Origin: Verrucomicrobiia bacterium
GTDB taxonomy: Bacteria > Verrucomicrobiota > Verrucomicrobiia > Limisphaerales > DSYF01
Direction of reading: 5' to 3'
DNA length: 64,000 nt
NCBI GenBank assembly: GCA_035765895.1
Contig: DASTWL010000033.1
Span: forward strand, 62,001 to 126,000
Positions 46,867-55,457 of this stretch are shown here, one piece after another; position 1 is the stretch's first letter; every line of letters begins with the position of its first letter. The notes under the pieces are model-generated. The model worked only from the letters and a program-made list of their open reading frames with translations. It had not been told where the DNA came from and ran no database searches. A program made the translations under genes and the position numbers.

Positions 46867-48387
46867 CTAAACCGGCAACCGCACCTTGAATGAACTTCCC
46901 CGGCCGGGTTCGCTGGTGACTTCGATGGTTCCGCCGTGCACCTCGACGATGGATTTGGTGATGGCCAGGCCCAGGCCGGTTCGGCCTTGCGCCGCCGTGC
47001 GGGCCGCGTCCGCCCGATAAAACCGCCCGAAAATGTGCGGCACGTGTTCCGCCGCAATGCCAATCCCCGTATCCGCAACAGTGACCACCGCGTGCCGATC
47101 TTCAAGGGCCGTGATGATGCGCACCTCGCCACCCTCGCGGTTATAGTGAATCGCATTCGTCAGCAGGTTCGTCACAACCAGCGTCAAGTGATCCGCGTTG
47201 CCGTGACACGGTGCCGGCGACAATGCAACGTGCAGGCGGACACGCCGATCTGCCGCAAGCGACTGCACCAGCGCCACGGATTCTTCCACCACCTGGGCCA
47301 GGTCCAACGGCTGGCGCCGATCCACGTCCGGGCCGGCATCGAGACGCGCCAGTTCGAGCAACGATTCGATGAGCTTGCGCATGCGCTGGGCCGCCCGCTG
47401 ACAGGCTTCGAGGGTTTCCCGATATTCCGCCGGCGGACGTTCACGGCTCAACGTGGATTGCGTCTGGGTGAGAATCACCGAAACAGGCGTGCGCAACTCA
47501 TGAGCGGCGTCGGAGGTGAACTGTTGCTGCCGGGCAAACGCCGCTTCGAGCCGGGCAAAGGTGTCATTCAAAACGGCAGCCAGGCGGCCCAGTTCACTCC
47601 CGGCCCCGCTGATGTCGATTCGTTGCGATAAATCGCCACGCGAAATGCGCGCGGCCGTTTCGCTGATGCGGTCGATGGGCCGGATGGCCCGCGTCGCAAT
47701 CCACCAGCCGCCGGCCAGCCCGAGAAGCCAGACGCCGCCGCCCATGCCGGCGAGCTTCCACGCCGTGCGCCGCAACTCCAACAATTCCGCCACCACGGAA
47801 CGACCGATGCGGATGATTTCTCCCGGCGGGGTCACGACCGTGACTTCACGGAATGTTCCCCGCAACTGCGCCGGCTCAGGTTCGCCCGGAAACCGCCGTC
47901 GCCCGTCCGCCGGCAGCGCCTCCCGTTCAGGCGCCGCCACCGGTCCGCGCACCGGCAACACCAACGCCTGTTCGGGCGCATTCGTGGAGTGGCTCAACTC
48001 ATGGCCATCGCGCGCCCAGACGACGTAATAAAATCCGTTTGGGCCGGATTCATCGAAGAGATGCGCCTGCGGTTCCGGCAGCTGGAACGTCCGGCGACGC
48101 ATTCGCTCCCACGGCGGCAACGGACCATCATCCGGCAGCGCCGGTTCCGCTGATCCGGCCGGGGGCGGCTGCGGAAAAGGCGGCTGGCCGGCCGCATTAC
48201 GCAATGCCGCCGGAGGTCGCAGCGCACCGGCGATGGCGCTGACCCGCCGCTGCAGTTCGCCATCGATGCGCTGGAACAGCCGGCCGCGTTCCTGTTGAAA
48301 CGCCAGCACGCCAAACCCGGCCAGCACGGCCAGCAAAATCAGGCCATACCAGAGCTGCAGCCGCCACTTGATGGAGGGCACGATCAT
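46867..48387 (-). CDS. Sensor histidine kinase (HAMP-type, partner of the OmpR-family regulator)
   Basis: A 506-residue kinase of the classical design. A first membrane helix (LWYGLILLAVLAGFGVLAFQ) precedes a periplasmic domain of about 160 residues rich in Pro, Arg and Glu. A second helix (GMGGGVWLLGLAGGWWIA) leads to a HAMP linker (RISETAARISRGDLSQRID). Next come the H box QQFTSDAAHELRTPVSVILT, the N box VVTNLLTNAIHYN and DTGIGIAAEHVPHIFGRFYR with GLGLAITKSIVEVHGG. It overlaps the response regulator gene by four bases. The signal is unknown. Position near Spy-like/EF-hand type exported proteins hints at metal or envelope stress. Confidence 0.92.
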   Translation of the reverse strand: MIVPSIKWRLQLWYGLILLAVLAGFGVLAFQQERGRLFQRIDGELQRRVSAIAGALRPPAALRNAAGQPPFPQPPPAGSAEPALPDDGPLPPWERMRRRTFQLPEPQAHLFDESGPNGFYYVVWARDGHELSHSTNAPEQALVLPVRGPVAAPEREALPADGRRRFPGEPEPAQLRGTFREVTVVTPPGEIIRIGRSVVAELLELRRTAWKLAGMGGGVWLLGLAGGWWIATRAIRPIDRISETAARISRGDLSQRIDISGAGSELGRLAAVLNDTFARLEAAFARQQQFTSDAAHELRTPVSVILTQTQSTLSRERPPAEYRETLEACQRAAQRMRKLIESLLELARLDAGPDVDRRQPLDLAQVVEESVALVQSLAADRRVRLHVALSPAPCHGNADHLTLVVTNLLTNAIHYNREGGEVRIITALEDRHAVVTVADTGIGIAAEHVPHIFGRFYRADAARTAAQGRTGLGLAITKSIVEVHGGTIEVTSEPGRGSSFKVRLPV

Positions 48388-49034
48388 TCGATGCAGTAGC
48401 CGTGGCCGCGCCGGGTGGTGATGAAGCCCGCGCCCAGTTTTTTGCGCACATTGGAAACGTGCACGTCAAGCAGGTTGGACAACGTGCTGTCGTTCTCATC
48501 GAACAGGTGCTCGTAAAGCTGCGTGCGCGTCACCACCTCGCCCCGATGCAGCGCGAGAAACTCGACGAGCGCATATTCGCGGGCGGTAAGCTCGACCCCC
48601 CGGCCCACCACCGTCACCGTGCGCGCGGCCGTGTCGATGGTGATGTCACCGAGAACGATGGTGTTTGTGGTTCTGCCGGCGCCGCGGCGAATGAGCGCAC
48701 GTAACCGGGCCAGCAGTTCGGGCAGGTCAAATGGTTTGACGACGTAATCATCCGCCCCCGTGTCGAGCCCCTTCACCCGGTCGCGCGATTGATCGCGGGC
48801 GGTTAGCATGAGCACCGGAGTTTGTTTGGAGCGGCGAAGCCGGCGCAACACCTCCCAACCGTCGAGCCGCGGCAGCATGACATCCAGAATCACGGCGTCG
48901 TAACCGGTGCTTTCCGCGTTGAAGAGACCGTCCTCGCCGTTGTCCACGGCGTCGACCGCGTAACCCTCATCGCGCAAGGCGCGCGTCAAACCGCTGCGCA
49001 GGTCGGGTTCATCTTCCACAATCAGGAGTCGCAT
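48384..49034 (-). CDS. OmpR/PhoB-family response regulator
   Basis: A 216-residue transcription factor. The receiver has MRLLIVEDEPDLRSGLTRAL, the phospho-acceptor in YDAVILDVMLPRLDGWEVLR and KPFDLPELLARLRALIRR. It is followed by a winged-helix domain ending TLSNLLDVHVSNVRKKLGAG and TTRRGHGYCIE. ATG 49034 matches the family start exactly, with AGGAG-like sequence close upstream. It is translationally coupled to the kinase. The divergently transcribed EF-hand protein gene, 248 bases away, is a good candidate target, and interleaved inverted repeats lie between them. Confidence 0.94.
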   Translation of the reverse strand: MRLLIVEDEPDLRSGLTRALRDEGYAVDAVDNGEDGLFNAESTGYDAVILDVMLPRLDGWEVLRRLRRSKQTPVLMLTARDQSRDRVKGLDTGADDYVVKPFDLPELLARLRALIRRGAGRTTNTIVLGDITIDTAARTVTVVGRGVELTAREYALVEFLALHRGEVVTRTQLYEHLFDENDSTLSNLLDVHVSNVRKKLGAGFITTRRGHGYCIE

Positions 49035-49117
49035 GCGTCGCTTGAAGCATAGCGCGGACCGGCCGCGTCCGCAGTTGAATTTCCGCCCGCAGCGTGTCAC
49101 CCGCCACCTTAAGTTGC

Positions 49118-49175
49118 GATGAAGCCGGCAACCAAGACTTTCGCCCGCGCTTCATCATCCCTAAAGGTTGCCGGC
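49118..49175. promoter_or_regulatory. Interleaved inverted repeats between regulator and EF-hand gene
   Basis: GATGAAGC (49118-49125) pairs with GCTTCATC (49149-49156), and GCCGGCAACC (49124-49133) pairs with GGTTGCCGGC (49166-49175). The order A-B-A'-B' allows either of two hairpins or a pseudoknot. The pairs lie in the divergent promoter region and could be operators or a leader RNA fold. Confidence 0.5.
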
Positions 49176-49282
49176 GGTAAGCTGGCGGCGTGAAAAATGA
49201 ATTACCTGAACCCGCCGCCAAAGTTGCCGCGTCACCGTTGACGCGGCCGGAAGGGGTTCGGCGATTCGTGGAAAGGACAAAC

Positions 49283-49738
49283 ATGAAACTGCAAAGCAAA
49301 CTCTGGATGGCGGCGCTGGTGCTCGCCGGCACCGCCTTGTGCGCCACGGCTCAAGACGCCGGCGGCCCGCCCAACGAGGGGCCGGGCGGTCCCGGCGGCC
49401 CGGGCGGACGTGGCATGGGCCGCCGCATGATGCCGCCCCCGCCGGTGATCGCGGTGCTGGATGCCAATCACGATGGCGTGATTGACGCCGATGAAATTGC
49501 CAACGCCTCCGCCGCGCTGAAGAAGCTCGACAAAAACGGCGACGGCAAGCTGACCCAGGATGAACTGCGCCCGCCTCGTCCTGCGGGTGCCGGCCCCGGC
49601 GCCGCCGAAGGACGGGACGGAATGAACGGACCGCGTGGTCCGCGCGGCCCCCGCGGCCCGGGTGGATTTGGCGGACCGCGTCCGCCGGGCGATGGCCCGG
49701 ACGGCCAGGCCCCTCCGGACCAAGCGCCGGAGAACTGA
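49283..49738 (+). CDS. Exported EF-hand protein, Gly/Pro-rich
   Basis: A 151-residue secreted or periplasmic protein. A signal peptide ([20 protein letters not shown], cleavage after ATA) is followed by a Gly/Pro-rich stretch. Two canonical calcium-binding loops come next, [12 protein letters not shown] and [12 protein letters not shown], then a long Pro/Gly/Arg-rich tail ([11 protein letters not shown]). ATG 49283 follows GGAAAGGAC at good spacing; the upstream open frame is not needed. The function is unknown. Calcium-dependent structure or sensing is likely. A strong terminator follows. It is divergent from the two-component genes, which may regulate it. Confidence 0.82.
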   Translation: MKLQSKLWMAALVLAGTALCATAQDAGGPPNEGPGGPGGPGGRGMGRRMMPPPPVIAVLDANHDGVIDADEIANASAALKKLDKNGDGKLTQDELRPPRPAGAGPGAAEGRDGMNGPRGPRGPRGPGGFGGPRPPGDGPDGQAPPDQAPEN

Positions 49739-49755
49739 TCCGCATCTGACCCACC

Positions 49756-49787
49756 GCCGGACTGTTCAACAGTCCGGCGTTTTTATT
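49756..49787 (+). terminator. Intrinsic terminator of the EF-hand gene
   Basis: Perfect 10-base stem GCCGGACTGT / ACAGTCCGGC with loop TCA, followed by GTTTTTATTT. Confidence 0.92.
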
Positions 49788-49839
49788 TGCACCGGCGCGA
49801 CGCAAGGCCGGCAGCACGCCGGCAGGAAATGGATGACGC

Positions 49840-49884
49840 AAAAAAAACCGGGCCAATCTGCCAGAGGGTGGCGGATTGGCCCGG
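49840..49884 (-). terminator. Strong minus-strand terminator without an upstream gene
   Basis: CCGGGCCAATC / GATTGGCCCGG, extended inward by GCCA/TGGC, is followed on the minus strand by eight T. No minus-strand protein gene lies within the 260 bases before it, so it may end a small RNA transcribed from about 50.1 kb leftward. Confidence 0.7.
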
Positions 49885-50144
49885 GGAATTTCGATTGGTT
49901 CAATAGCAAGCTTGTGTAGGACATCGACGCCAAACAGAACCAGCATCCGGCGTCAAAATCTTCAAAGAACGTCCCGGCTTGGCCGGAGGCAAACTTCCAC
50001 GAGGGAAATTGCGCTTATGGAGGTTCGACTGCGGGCGCGAGGATTTGTTCAAAGTATTTTCAGGTATTTGCCCCCGCCGCCACAGTCCGGCCCGGGCTGC
50101 GGCGGTGGACGTGCATTGGCGGTGGTTCTCGCCTACACTGCGGC
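49885..50144 (-). ncRNA. Candidate small RNA region (unassigned)
   Basis: This stretch, part of a 400-base gap without genes, precedes a strong minus-strand terminator. On the minus strand it contains a GACGCC...GGCGTC hairpin (about 49925-49955) and an imperfect GCAATTTCC/GGAAGTTTGC hairpin (about 49990-50012). It does not match tRNA, SRP, tmRNA or RNase P RNA as I know them; I cannot exclude 6S RNA. The right-hand part also holds the upstream region of the MFS gene. Confidence 0.25.
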
Positions 50145-51440
50145 ATGCGTTTGCCGGCTTTGTTAAGCGCCTTGGAGTCCCGCAACTACCGCCTGTTCTT
50201 CGGCGGGCAGATTGTGTCGCTCATCGGCACCTGGATGACGCAAACGGCCTCGCTGTGGCTCGTGTATCACCTGAGTTCCTCGCCGTTTCTGCTCGGGGTG
50301 GTGGGGTTTGCCAGCCAGATTCCCATTTTCTTTCTGGCCCCGTTTGCCGGCGTGTGGATCGACCGCGTCAACCGACACCGGCTCCTGGTCGGCACGCAGG
50401 CCGCGGCCATGCTGCAGTCCTTTGCGCTGGCGGCGTTCGCGCTCACGGGCACGATCACGGTGACGCATCTCGTTGTGCTGAGCCTGGTGCAGGGAATCAT
50501 CAACGCGCTCGACATGCCCACCCGCCAGGCCCTGGTGGTGGAGTTTGTCGAGCGCAAGGAACATCTGGGCAATGCCATCGCGTTGAATTCGTCGTTGTTC
50601 AACCTGGCCCGGCTCGTGGGCCCGGCCCTGGCGGGCTTTGTGGTCGCCGCGCGCGGGCCGGGATTCTGTTACCTCGTGGACGGCTTGAGCTACGTGGCGG
50701 TCATCGCGGCGCTGCTGGCGATGCGCCTGCGGGAACGGCCGCCCCGCAAGGTGGCGCAGCATCCGTTGATCGAGCTGCGACAGGGATTTCATTATGCCTT
50801 TGGCTTCACCCCCATCGCGGCGCTCATCGGCCTGGTGGCGGCGATCAGCGCGGTGGGCTTCTCCTACACGGTGCTCACGCCGATTTTTGCCCGGGACGTG
50901 TTCCAAGGTGATGCCCGGACGCTGGGGGCGCTCATGTCCGCCTCGGGCGTCGGCGCATTGAGCGGGGCGTTGTATTTGAGCACCCGCCGGACCGTGCGCG
51001 GGCTGGGCAATGTAATTACGTTTGGCGGTGCCGCGATGGGTCTGGGATTGATCGGTTTTGCTCTTTCGCGCTGGCTGCCATTGTCGCTCGCATGCCTCAC
51101 CTTGACGGGCATGGGCGGCGTGCTCCTGATGGCCTCCTGCAATACGCTGGTGCAAACCCTGGTGGACGACGACAAGCGCGGCCGGGTGATGAGCATTTAT
51201 TCGATGGCGTTCACCGGCACGATGCCGGTGGGCAATCTGCTCGTAGGATTTGGCGCCGGCCGCGCGGGCACGGCCATCACACTGGCCACTTGCGGTGCGC
51301 TGTGCATCTTCGTGGCGGGACTGTTTTTCCGGTCACTCCCGCGATTGCGGGCCGTGGCTGCGCCCATTCTGGCCAGGCTGGACACCTCGGAAATCGAGCC
51401 GGTGGTGACGCCCGCGGCCAAACCAGAGGCGCCTCGCTGA
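50145..51440 (+). CDS. MFS exporter (EntS/MFS_3 type)
   Basis: Inner-membrane major facilitator of 431 residues with about twelve helices. The N-terminus LESRNYRLFFGGQIVSLIGT and WMTQTASLWLVYHLSSSPF, the loop APFAGVWIDRVNRHRLLV and LSLVQGIINALDMPTRQALV, with ALNSSLFNLARLVGPALAGF, are typical of the enterobactin exporter/macrolide-efflux (MFS_3) group. The substrate is unknown; drug or siderophore export is the family norm. ATG 50145 has no strong ribosome site. The gene stands alone, about 100 bases before an unrelated exported protein gene. Confidence 0.88.
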   Translation: MRLPALLSALESRNYRLFFGGQIVSLIGTWMTQTASLWLVYHLSSSPFLLGVVGFASQIPIFFLAPFAGVWIDRVNRHRLLVGTQAAAMLQSFALAAFALTGTITVTHLVVLSLVQGIINALDMPTRQALVVEFVERKEHLGNAIALNSSLFNLARLVGPALAGFVVAARGPGFCYLVDGLSYVAVIAALLAMRLRERPPRKVAQHPLIELRQGFHYAFGFTPIAALIGLVAAISAVGFSYTVLTPIFARDVFQGDARTLGALMSASGVGALSGALYLSTRRTVRGLGNVITFGGAAMGLGLIGFALSRWLPLSLACLTLTGMGGVLLMASCNTLVQTLVDDDKRGRVMSIYSMAFTGTMPVGNLLVGFGAGRAGTAITLATCGALCIFVAGLFFRSLPRLRAVAAPILARLDTSEIEPVVTPAAKPEAPR

Positions 51441-51582
51441 CGCCGGATAAATTAATACGGCGTAAACAGCACAACACACCGACAAAAGCGATTGGCCCGC
51501 ATTCATCCGGTGCGCATCTGAGTCGGCTGTTGTGCGGCTGGAGCGGATGGTCAATACTCCGCGCGTGAAGACGACACGTTGG

Positions 51583-52971
51583 ATGAATTTCTGTCAGTTC
51601 GTGCAGCGGACACGGCGGGCCCTGGATGTGCCGACGATGCTTCAGGCCAGGACCGGACTGGGCGTCGGCTTGATGCTGTTGGCCATCGGCGCCGGCGCCG
51701 CGCCCACCATCACCGTTCAGCCCGTGGGTGGGCAGGCGGCCACCAATGAATCGTTTGCGATGAGCGTGCAGGCCACCGGCACGGCCACGGTCACCTACCA
51801 ATGGACCCGGAACGGCGGCGACCTCAGTGCCGCCACCAACGCCACGTTGTTGCTGACCAATCTCACCACCAGTCAGGCCGGAACGTATGCCGTCCGCGTG
51901 ACCGACAGCGGCACCACGGTAACCAGCTCGAACGCCTTTTTGGTGATCAGGTCCCAACCGCGCCTCCTGACGACCGGCGTGATTTCCGGCGGCGGCCAGG
52001 CCCAGGTGGAAATCCAGTTGCGCGCCAACGGCCGGGAGCATGCCGTGTCTTTCTCGCTGGGCTACCTCACCAACGTGCTTGCGAATCCGGTGTTCACGCC
52101 CACCTATCCGGGAGCCGGGGCCACCGTCGATGCTACGGCAGCAAGCAACGGACTCGTTGGCGTGACCTGGCAACTGCCCGCAGGCGTCATGCTGACCAAC
52201 GGCCCGGTTTCACTCGGCTACTTCACCTTCGATTTCACCGGTGGCAACAATCCGTTCGCCGGCGGATTGTATTTCACCAATGCACCAACCGATCTGGCCG
52301 CCACGGACACCAACGGGCTGGACTTGGTGCTGCCCGCCGCCGTCCTGCCCTCGGCCGAAGTGCTCGGCACGCCCACGCTGAACCGGCAGTCCGGCCTGTT
52401 CGAGCAATCAGTGATGCTGGGCAACGGCGGACCGGTGTTGTTGACGAACGCTCAACTGCTCGTTTACGGGCTGGGCAACGATTCGCTCTCGAACGCGATC
52501 ACCTTGTTCAACGCGCAACGCTACGCCAGCCAGGACTGGAACGCGGACGGCGCTTTTGAACCGGTTCCTTTTGTGCAGGTCAGCAGTTTGACCAACGGCG
52601 AAACGCGGCTGCTCACGCTGGAATACTACGTGGGCGATCACATCACGATCCCGGCACCGGGGGTGCTGACGCTGGCGAGCAACGCGTGGACATTTGTGCC
52701 ACCAGCGGGAAACCCACTGGCCGTAACCCGCGCACTCTATACGAATGGCGTGTTCCTGATTGAGTTCAACACGTTGACGAACCGGCACTACTTCATCCAA
52801 TACGCCGACACGCCCGCGGATTTGATGGACAGCGCCACCGTGCAGACGGCCTTTCCCGCCGTAACCGGCACCGGCAGCCGCATGCAATGGATCGACAACG
52901 GGCCGCCGAAGACGGCTTCGCCGCCCACCAACGGCAGCCGGTTTTATCGCGTGCTGCTCCAAGGCCAGTGA
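51583..52971 (+). CDS. Exported Ig-like domain protein with C-terminal RFYR module
   Basis: About 462 residues. A hydrophobic signal segment, ARTGLGVGLMLLAIGAGAA, is followed by PTITVQPVGGQAATNESFAM and an immunoglobulin-like domain (TYQWTRNGGDLSAATNATLL, SQAGTYAVRVTDSG). A second beta-rich domain resembling a cohesin/dockerin-type fold may follow (QVEIQLRANGREHAVSFSLG). The protein ends in NRHYFIQYADTPADLMDSAT and NGSRFYRVLLQGQ. The start is uncertain: ATG 51547, 51583 and 51637 are all in frame, and 51637 would give the tidiest signal peptide. It lies 20 bases before the beta-barrel gene, so both are probably exported together. The function is unknown. Confidence 0.72.
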   Translation: MNFCQFVQRTRRALDVPTMLQARTGLGVGLMLLAIGAGAAPTITVQPVGGQAATNESFAMSVQATGTATVTYQWTRNGGDLSAATNATLLLTNLTTSQAGTYAVRVTDSGTTVTSSNAFLVIRSQPRLLTTGVISGGGQAQVEIQLRANGREHAVSFSLGYLTNVLANPVFTPTYPGAGATVDATAASNGLVGVTWQLPAGVMLTNGPVSLGYFTFDFTGGNNPFAGGLYFTNAPTDLAATDTNGLDLVLPAAVLPSAEVLGTPTLNRQSGLFEQSVMLGNGGPVLLTNAQLLVYGLGNDSLSNAITLFNAQRYASQDWNADGAFEPVPFVQVSSLTNGETRLLTLEYYVGDHITIPAPGVLTLASNAWTFVPPAGNPLAVTRALYTNGVFLIEFNTLTNRHYFIQYADTPADLMDSATVQTAFPAVTGTGSRMQWIDNGPPKTASPPTNGSRFYRVLLQGQ

Positions 52972-52991
52972 ACCCGCTTCGCTCTGAATCC

Positions 52992-54023
52992 ATGAAGAAG
53001 ACATTTTGCCTCTCCCCTCACCTGCCGATGACCCTGGCCGCCCTGGCGTTGGCCGGAACCGCCGCGCACGCCCAGGACGATCCTGAACCGTCCTGGACGG
53101 ACGGCTGGTTCGTGCGCGCCGGGGCGCGCCTCCTGCTCAACGCAAAGGCATCCGTCTCACTGTCCGCGCCGCCGGCCGCCGCCACGATGTATGACAACGG
53201 CTATGTGCTGCCGGACAGCAGCGGCAACAGCGGTTCGACGTGGAACTGGGGTTATACGGCCGCCAGCCAGGTCAACGGAAGCCAGTTGAATTACACGCGG
53301 CTCGACAACACCGCGGCCGGCACGTTGAACGGCGGTAAAAGTGATGCCTCTCTGGGCGGCGAAGTGATTTTGGGATCCGAGCTGGTCCGGTTCGACATGG
53401 GCGAACGCGAGGCCCGGCTCGGATTCGAAATCGGTTATGGCTACAATCCCTTTTCCCTGACTTACAGCGGCATCGCCACCGGCACCGCCGCTTACACGCA
53501 AGCCAGTTACGACTTGGGCGGCATCGTGCCGCCGGAAGCGCCCTATTCCGGAACCTACGCCGGTCCGGGACCGCTGATCAGCACCGCGCCGTCGAGCAGC
53601 ACGACCATCAATTCCGCGAGCCAGTCGGCGTATTCGGGCAAACTCGACAGTTCGCTGCACAACATGAAGCTCGGGCTGTGGCTGGATGTTCCGCTCAGCA
53701 AGCGGTTCCTGGCGGGCGTCAGCGTGGGTTATTCAGCGCTATATGCCGACACACAATTGACATTCACCGAGAACACCACCTACGCCGACGGCGGCATTCC
53801 GGTCACGGGCCCGGTCACGCGCAAGATTGGCGGGCGCGATTGGAATCCAGGTGGCTATGCGGAACTGCGGGTCAGCTACCAAATCACGTCGCACATTGCC
53901 GCCTATGTGAGCGGCGACTACCAATACAATGGCCGGTTCAATTTCTCCGGCGCCGGACGCGACGTGGAATTGGACTTCACGTCGCTATTTTCGGTCGGGC
54001 TGGGCGCGAGCTACACCTTCTAA
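52992..54023 (+). CDS. Outer-membrane beta-barrel protein
   Basis: A 343-residue protein with a signal peptide (LPMTLAALALAGTAAHA, cleavage before QDDPEP). The mature part is alternating amphipathic strands typical of an outer-membrane barrel (ARLGFEIGYGYNPFSLTY, SKRFLAGVSVGYSALYAD, GGYAELRVSYQITSHIAAYV). It ends SVGLGASYTF with the terminal phenylalanine used by the barrel assembly machinery. Long Ser/Thr/Gly-rich loops suggest surface exposure. ATG 52992 gives a clean signal peptide. It follows the Ig-domain protein after 20 bases. The specific function is unknown. Confidence 0.8.
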   Translation: MKKTFCLSPHLPMTLAALALAGTAAHAQDDPEPSWTDGWFVRAGARLLLNAKASVSLSAPPAAATMYDNGYVLPDSSGNSGSTWNWGYTAASQVNGSQLNYTRLDNTAAGTLNGGKSDASLGGEVILGSELVRFDMGEREARLGFEIGYGYNPFSLTYSGIATGTAAYTQASYDLGGIVPPEAPYSGTYAGPGPLISTAPSSSTTINSASQSAYSGKLDSSLHNMKLGLWLDVPLSKRFLAGVSVGYSALYADTQLTFTENTTYADGGIPVTGPVTRKIGGRDWNPGGYAELRVSYQITSHIAAYVSGDYQYNGRFNFSGAGRDVELDFTSLFSVGLGASYTF

Positions 54024-54067
54024 CAACCAGCCGCCTCGCGCCAGGACACCGCACGCCGGTTGCCGGT

Positions 54068-54982
54068 CTATGCCAGCGCCAGGTTTTTCAGGATGGCCGT
54101 CGTGGCCGCGGCCTTGTTGAGCGTGTAGAAGTGGATGCCGGGCGCACCGTTCCGCAGCAAATCGGCGCATTGGCGGGTGGCGTATTCGATGCCAAACGCG
54201 GCGCACGCCTCGTCGTCATCAACACGTTTCTCCAGTTCAGCCAGCAATGGTGCCGGCAGTTTCGCCCCACACAGTGCCGTAAAGCGTTTGATTTGCGCCG
54301 CGCTGCCGATGGGAATGATTCCTGGCACGATGGGAACCTTCACCCCGGACCGGGTCAGGTAATCTCGAAATTCATAGAAATCCGTGTTGTCGAAGAACAA
54401 CTGCGTGATGACGAAGTCAGCACCACAGTCGATTTTGTGTTTCAGCCGCTGCCAATCCACCCGCTTGCCTTCTTTGCAGGCGATGTGCCCCTCGGGAAAT
54501 CCTGCCACGCCGACGCAAAATCCGCCGAGTTCACGGAGCAATTGCACCAACTGATGGGAATATTCGAAGCCGCCCTCGGTTTTTTGGAACTCGCCCACGC
54601 CGCCCGGAGGATCCCCCCGAAGCGCCAGGATGTTGCTGATCCCCAAAGCCCGGGCCTGCGCCAAAATGTCCTTGGTTTGTGGCGCCGTCGCATTGACGCA
54701 GGTCAGGTGGGCCATGGTTGTCAGGCCATGATCCTGTTGGATGCGGGCCACAATCCCCAACGTCTTTTCGCGCGTGCCGCCGCCCGCACCGTAGGTCACG
54801 GAGCAAAAATCCGGCTGCAATTGACAAAGGGCCGGAATGGTTTTTTCCATCAGCGTGCGCTCGCCCTCGTCCGTCTTGGTGGGGAAAAACTCGAAGGAAA
54901 CGACCGGCCGCCCCGCGGCCTGTTTCGCGGCGAAGATGTCGCGGATGAATTGCACGGGGCTGATACTGTCACAATGAGCCAC
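54068..54982 (-). CDS. metF: Methylenetetrahydrofolate reductase
   Basis: FAD enzyme reducing 5,10-methylene-THF to 5-methyl-THF for methionine synthesis. The 304-residue protein has RPVVSFEFFPTKTDEGERTL, the FAD/folate segment DFCSVTYGAGGGTREKTL, AHLTCVNATAPQTKDIL, and NILALRGDPPGG. It continues with DFVITQLFFDNTDFYEF and PIVPGIIPIGSAAQIKRF. Length and motifs are normal. ATG 54982 starts MAHCDSISPVQFIRD. It is convergent with the beta-barrel gene. No riboswitch is visible upstream. Confidence 0.94.
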   Translation of the reverse strand: MAHCDSISPVQFIRDIFAAKQAAGRPVVSFEFFPTKTDEGERTLMEKTIPALCQLQPDFCSVTYGAGGGTREKTLGIVARIQQDHGLTTMAHLTCVNATAPQTKDILAQARALGISNILALRGDPPGGVGEFQKTEGGFEYSHQLVQLLRELGGFCVGVAGFPEGHIACKEGKRVDWQRLKHKIDCGADFVITQLFFDNTDFYEFRDYLTRSGVKVPIVPGIIPIGSAAQIKRFTALCGAKLPAPLLAELEKRVDDDEACAAFGIEYATRQCADLLRNGAPGIHFYTLNKAAATTAILKNLALA

Positions 54983-55058
54983 AAAATCCAGCGCGGTTGA
55001 AGCGGAGCGGAAGAAATCGCGGCTGGATTTATGCGCCGGCCGGAACTAATGGTGGCGC

Positions 55059-55361
55059 ATGGCCATGACGAAGCATTGTTGGAAGTGCGGCGCGGAATGG
55101 ACGTTCGCCCGCGCCCCCGGACGCAGCGAAACCTGTGTCAGCTGCGGCGCCGACTTGAAGGTGTGTCTGAACTGTGTGAGCTACGACAAAACGGTGGCCT
55201 ACCAATGCCGGGACCGGCGGGCGGACGAGGTGGTGGAGAAGGCCGCGGCGAATTATTGCGAATACTTTGACCTTGCCCGACGCGAATACATGCCTGTGAC
55301 CGAAGGTCTGGCACGTGAGGCCAAGGCGAAGGACGCCCTGCGCAAACTGTTGGGCGATTGA
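55059..55361 (+). CDS. Small double zinc-knuckle protein
   Basis: A 100-residue soluble protein with two CxxC knuckles in the first 35 residues (CWKCGAEW and CVSCGADL), a further CLNC, and then a helical tail (ADEVVEKAAANYCEYFDLAR, AREAKAKDALRKLLGD). The start is ATG 55059 or ATG 55065. It is divergent from metF with a short gap. A compact zinc ribbon plus helical C-terminus suggests a nucleic-acid or protein-binding adaptor, but I recognise no named family. Confidence 0.7.
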   Translation: MAMTKHCWKCGAEWTFARAPGRSETCVSCGADLKVCLNCVSYDKTVAYQCRDRRADEVVEKAAANYCEYFDLARREYMPVTEGLAREAKAKDALRKLLGD

Positions 55362-55398
55362 CACGCCTTTGCCATGGGCATTACCACGCCGCCGGCAA

Positions 55399-55440
55399 CA
55401 AAAAAAAAGCCCCTCCCAGTTTTCCCGGGAGGGGTTTTGC
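55399..55440. terminator. Bidirectional intrinsic terminator
   Basis: CCCCTCCC / GGGAGGGG stem with an A run on its left and TTTTGCTT on its right, between the convergent zinc-knuckle and porin genes. Confidence 0.88.
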
Positions 55441-55457
55441 TTAAGCGATCAATCCGC

